DNA from: Bacteroidales bacterium
GTDB taxonomy: Bacteria > Bacteroidota > Bacteroidia > Bacteroidales > AUK083
Assembly (NCBI GenBank): GCA_021158345.1
Contig: JAGGUV010000057.1
Location: 1-39,600, forward strand
Reading direction: 5' to 3'
DNA length: 39,600 bases
Positions 38,439 to 39,600 of this stretch are shown here, in pieces. The notes under the pieces were generated by a model. The model made no database searches. It was not told the origin of the DNA and saw only the letters and a list, made by a program, of their open reading frames with translations. Every line of letters begins with the position of its first letter. Positions within the stretch are counted from its first letter, which is position 1. A program made the position numbers and the translations under genes.

Positions 38439-38598
38439 AAGATAGCCCCTGCGGCAAGGATAGAAGCGGTAGCCTGCTGAAATGGCAAGCTATGTTTTTG
38501 TTAGCTGGCGTAGGCTGACAGGGGAAGCCCACGTACAGCTTACAAAAATAAGCTTGGAATGAAGCAGCTACAAGCGTATAGCCTGTTTTAGCCGCCCA
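38439..38598. ncRNA. Candidate structured RNA or GC-rich dispersed repeat, strand uncertain
   Basis: Local GC rise in an AT-rich genome with nested pairing: CCCCTG 38446-38451/CAGGGG 38519-38524; AGCCTGC 38471-38477/GTAGGCT 38510-38516 (one G-U); AGCTA 38488-38492/TAGCT 38502-38506; AGCTTA 38537-38542/TAAGCT 38549-38554. Confidence 0.4.
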
Positions 38599-38676
38599 TA
38601 AAATTAAATTATAATATATTATTATTGTCATAAATAGTTTTTATTAATTTCGCCAAAAAATAAAACTTTTATAATA

Positions 38677-39597
38677 ATGTCAATCAAGGTAAAGAATATA
38701 ACAAAAATTTATGGAGAACAGAAAGCTTTAAACAATGTAAGCTTTGAGATAAAACCTGGTGAAATTGTCGGACTATTAGGTCCTAACGGAGCAGGCAAAA
38801 CCACTATGATGAAGATTATTACCTGTTTTATACCACCCACATCAGGTGAAGTTTTTGTTAAAGGTTTTGATATTTTTGACCAATCTATTGAAGTCAAACG
38901 AAGAATTGGATATCTTCCCGAAAACAATCCTTTATACACAGATATGTACGTTAAGGAATATCTTAAATTTATAGCAGGCATTCATAAATTAGGCAAAAAC
39001 ACTAAAAATCGTATTAAAGAAATAATTGACGTCACAGGCATAGAAATTGAACAGAACAAAAAAATCGGAGCTTTATCAAAAGGATATAAACAAAGGGTGG
39101 GCTTGGCACAAGCGCTTATTCATAATCCCGAAGTATTGATATTAGATGAACCCACCTCGGGTTTAGACCCTAATCAATTAGTTGAAATTCGCAACCTTAT
39201 CAAACTAATAGGCAAAGAAAAAACCGTTATATTATCGACACATATTATGCAGGAAGTTGAGGCTGTATGCAACAGAACAATTATTATTAACAAAGGTGAA
39301 ATTGTTGCTGATGATAAAACAGAAAATTTATACAACACCATTTCAAATAATAAAGAAATAATTAAAGTAGAATTCGATAAAAGTTTAAAAAAAGACTTTT
39401 TGTTAAAAAATATTCACGGCATAATAAAATTACAAAAGATATCAGACAAAATATGGCAGATAGAAGCAAAAAAAGACAAGCAAGATATACGCTCTGACAT
39501 TTTTAAATTTGCTGTTGATAATAATTTAACAGTATTATCGATGAACAAACAAGAAGAAAATTTAGAAAAAATATTTCAGAAATTAACAAATACTTAA
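38677..39597 (+). CDS. gldA: ABC transporter ATP-binding protein, GldA-like
   Basis: Walker A GPNGAGKTT, signature-like LSKGYKQRVGLAQAL, Walker B VLILDEPTSGLDPNQ; GRYLPENNPLYTDMYVKEYL-like region and C-terminal domain resemble GldA. Confidence 0.8.
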   Translation: MSIKVKNITKIYGEQKALNNVSFEIKPGEIVGLLGPNGAGKTTMMKIITCFIPPTSGEVFVKGFDIFDQSIEVKRRIGYLPENNPLYTDMYVKEYLKFIAGIHKLGKNTKNRIKEIIDVTGIEIEQNKKIGALSKGYKQRVGLAQALIHNPEVLILDEPTSGLDPNQLVEIRNLIKLIGKEKTVILSTHIMQEVEAVCNRTIIINKGEIVADDKTENLYNTISNNKEIIKVEFDKSLKKDFLLKNIHGIIKLQKISDKIWQIEAKKDKQDIRSDIFKFAVDNNLTVLSMNKQEENLEKIFQKLTNT

Positions 39598-39600
39598 TTA

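Noticed and set aside
38451-38490. GCGGCAAGGATAGAAGCGGTAGCCTGCTG considered as part of a tRNA or tmRNA
   Set aside because: No T-arm GGTTCRA motif, acceptor stem or CCA-compatible end pairs with it.
38356-38631. 91-aa minus-strand ORF overlapping the GC-rich intergenic block
   Set aside because: No recognisable domain, and its sequence simply reads through the palindromic stems and hairpins; better explained as a chance ORF over a structured or repeat element.

Overview
AT-rich Bacteroidota-type chromosomal window, mostly conserved housekeeping genes. A minus-strand block (about 1.1-19.4 kb) holds a PaaI-like thioesterase, MORN protein, rimO, ftsY, DUF4295, rpmG, an anti-sigma-like protein with an ECF sigma factor, an M24B aminopeptidase, an RSH (p)ppGpp enzyme, floA-nfeD-clpS, ysxC and a GlsB/GlsA-like acyltransferase pair. 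Plus-strand genes include a NUDIX hydrolase and a carboxyltransferase with a biotin carrier. A full plus-strand dcw cluster follows: mraZ-rsmH-ftsL-ftsI-murE-mraY-murD-ftsW-[murG-murC]-ftsQ-ftsA-ftsZ-yqeY. After it come the minus-strand rplM-rpsI-rpsB-tsf operon and a gldA-like ABC ATPase. I see no CRISPR array, prophage, intact IS element, rRNA or tRNA. Best candidates for a second look: (1) murG and murC fused into one uninterrupted ORF; (2) a GC-rich, stem-rich intergenic block at 38439-38598 preceded by three hairpins, a candidate structured RNA or dispersed repeat; (3) a 280-bp nested palindromic element at 5321-5600; (4) a three-copy, 10-bp-periodic TGGT operator-like array upstream of mraZ; (5) an RSH protein whose hydrolase motif reads HDIIRD instead of HDxxED. 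Two coding regions absent from the ORF track were recovered: an edge-truncated ECF sigma factor and the 50-aa DUF4295 protein.
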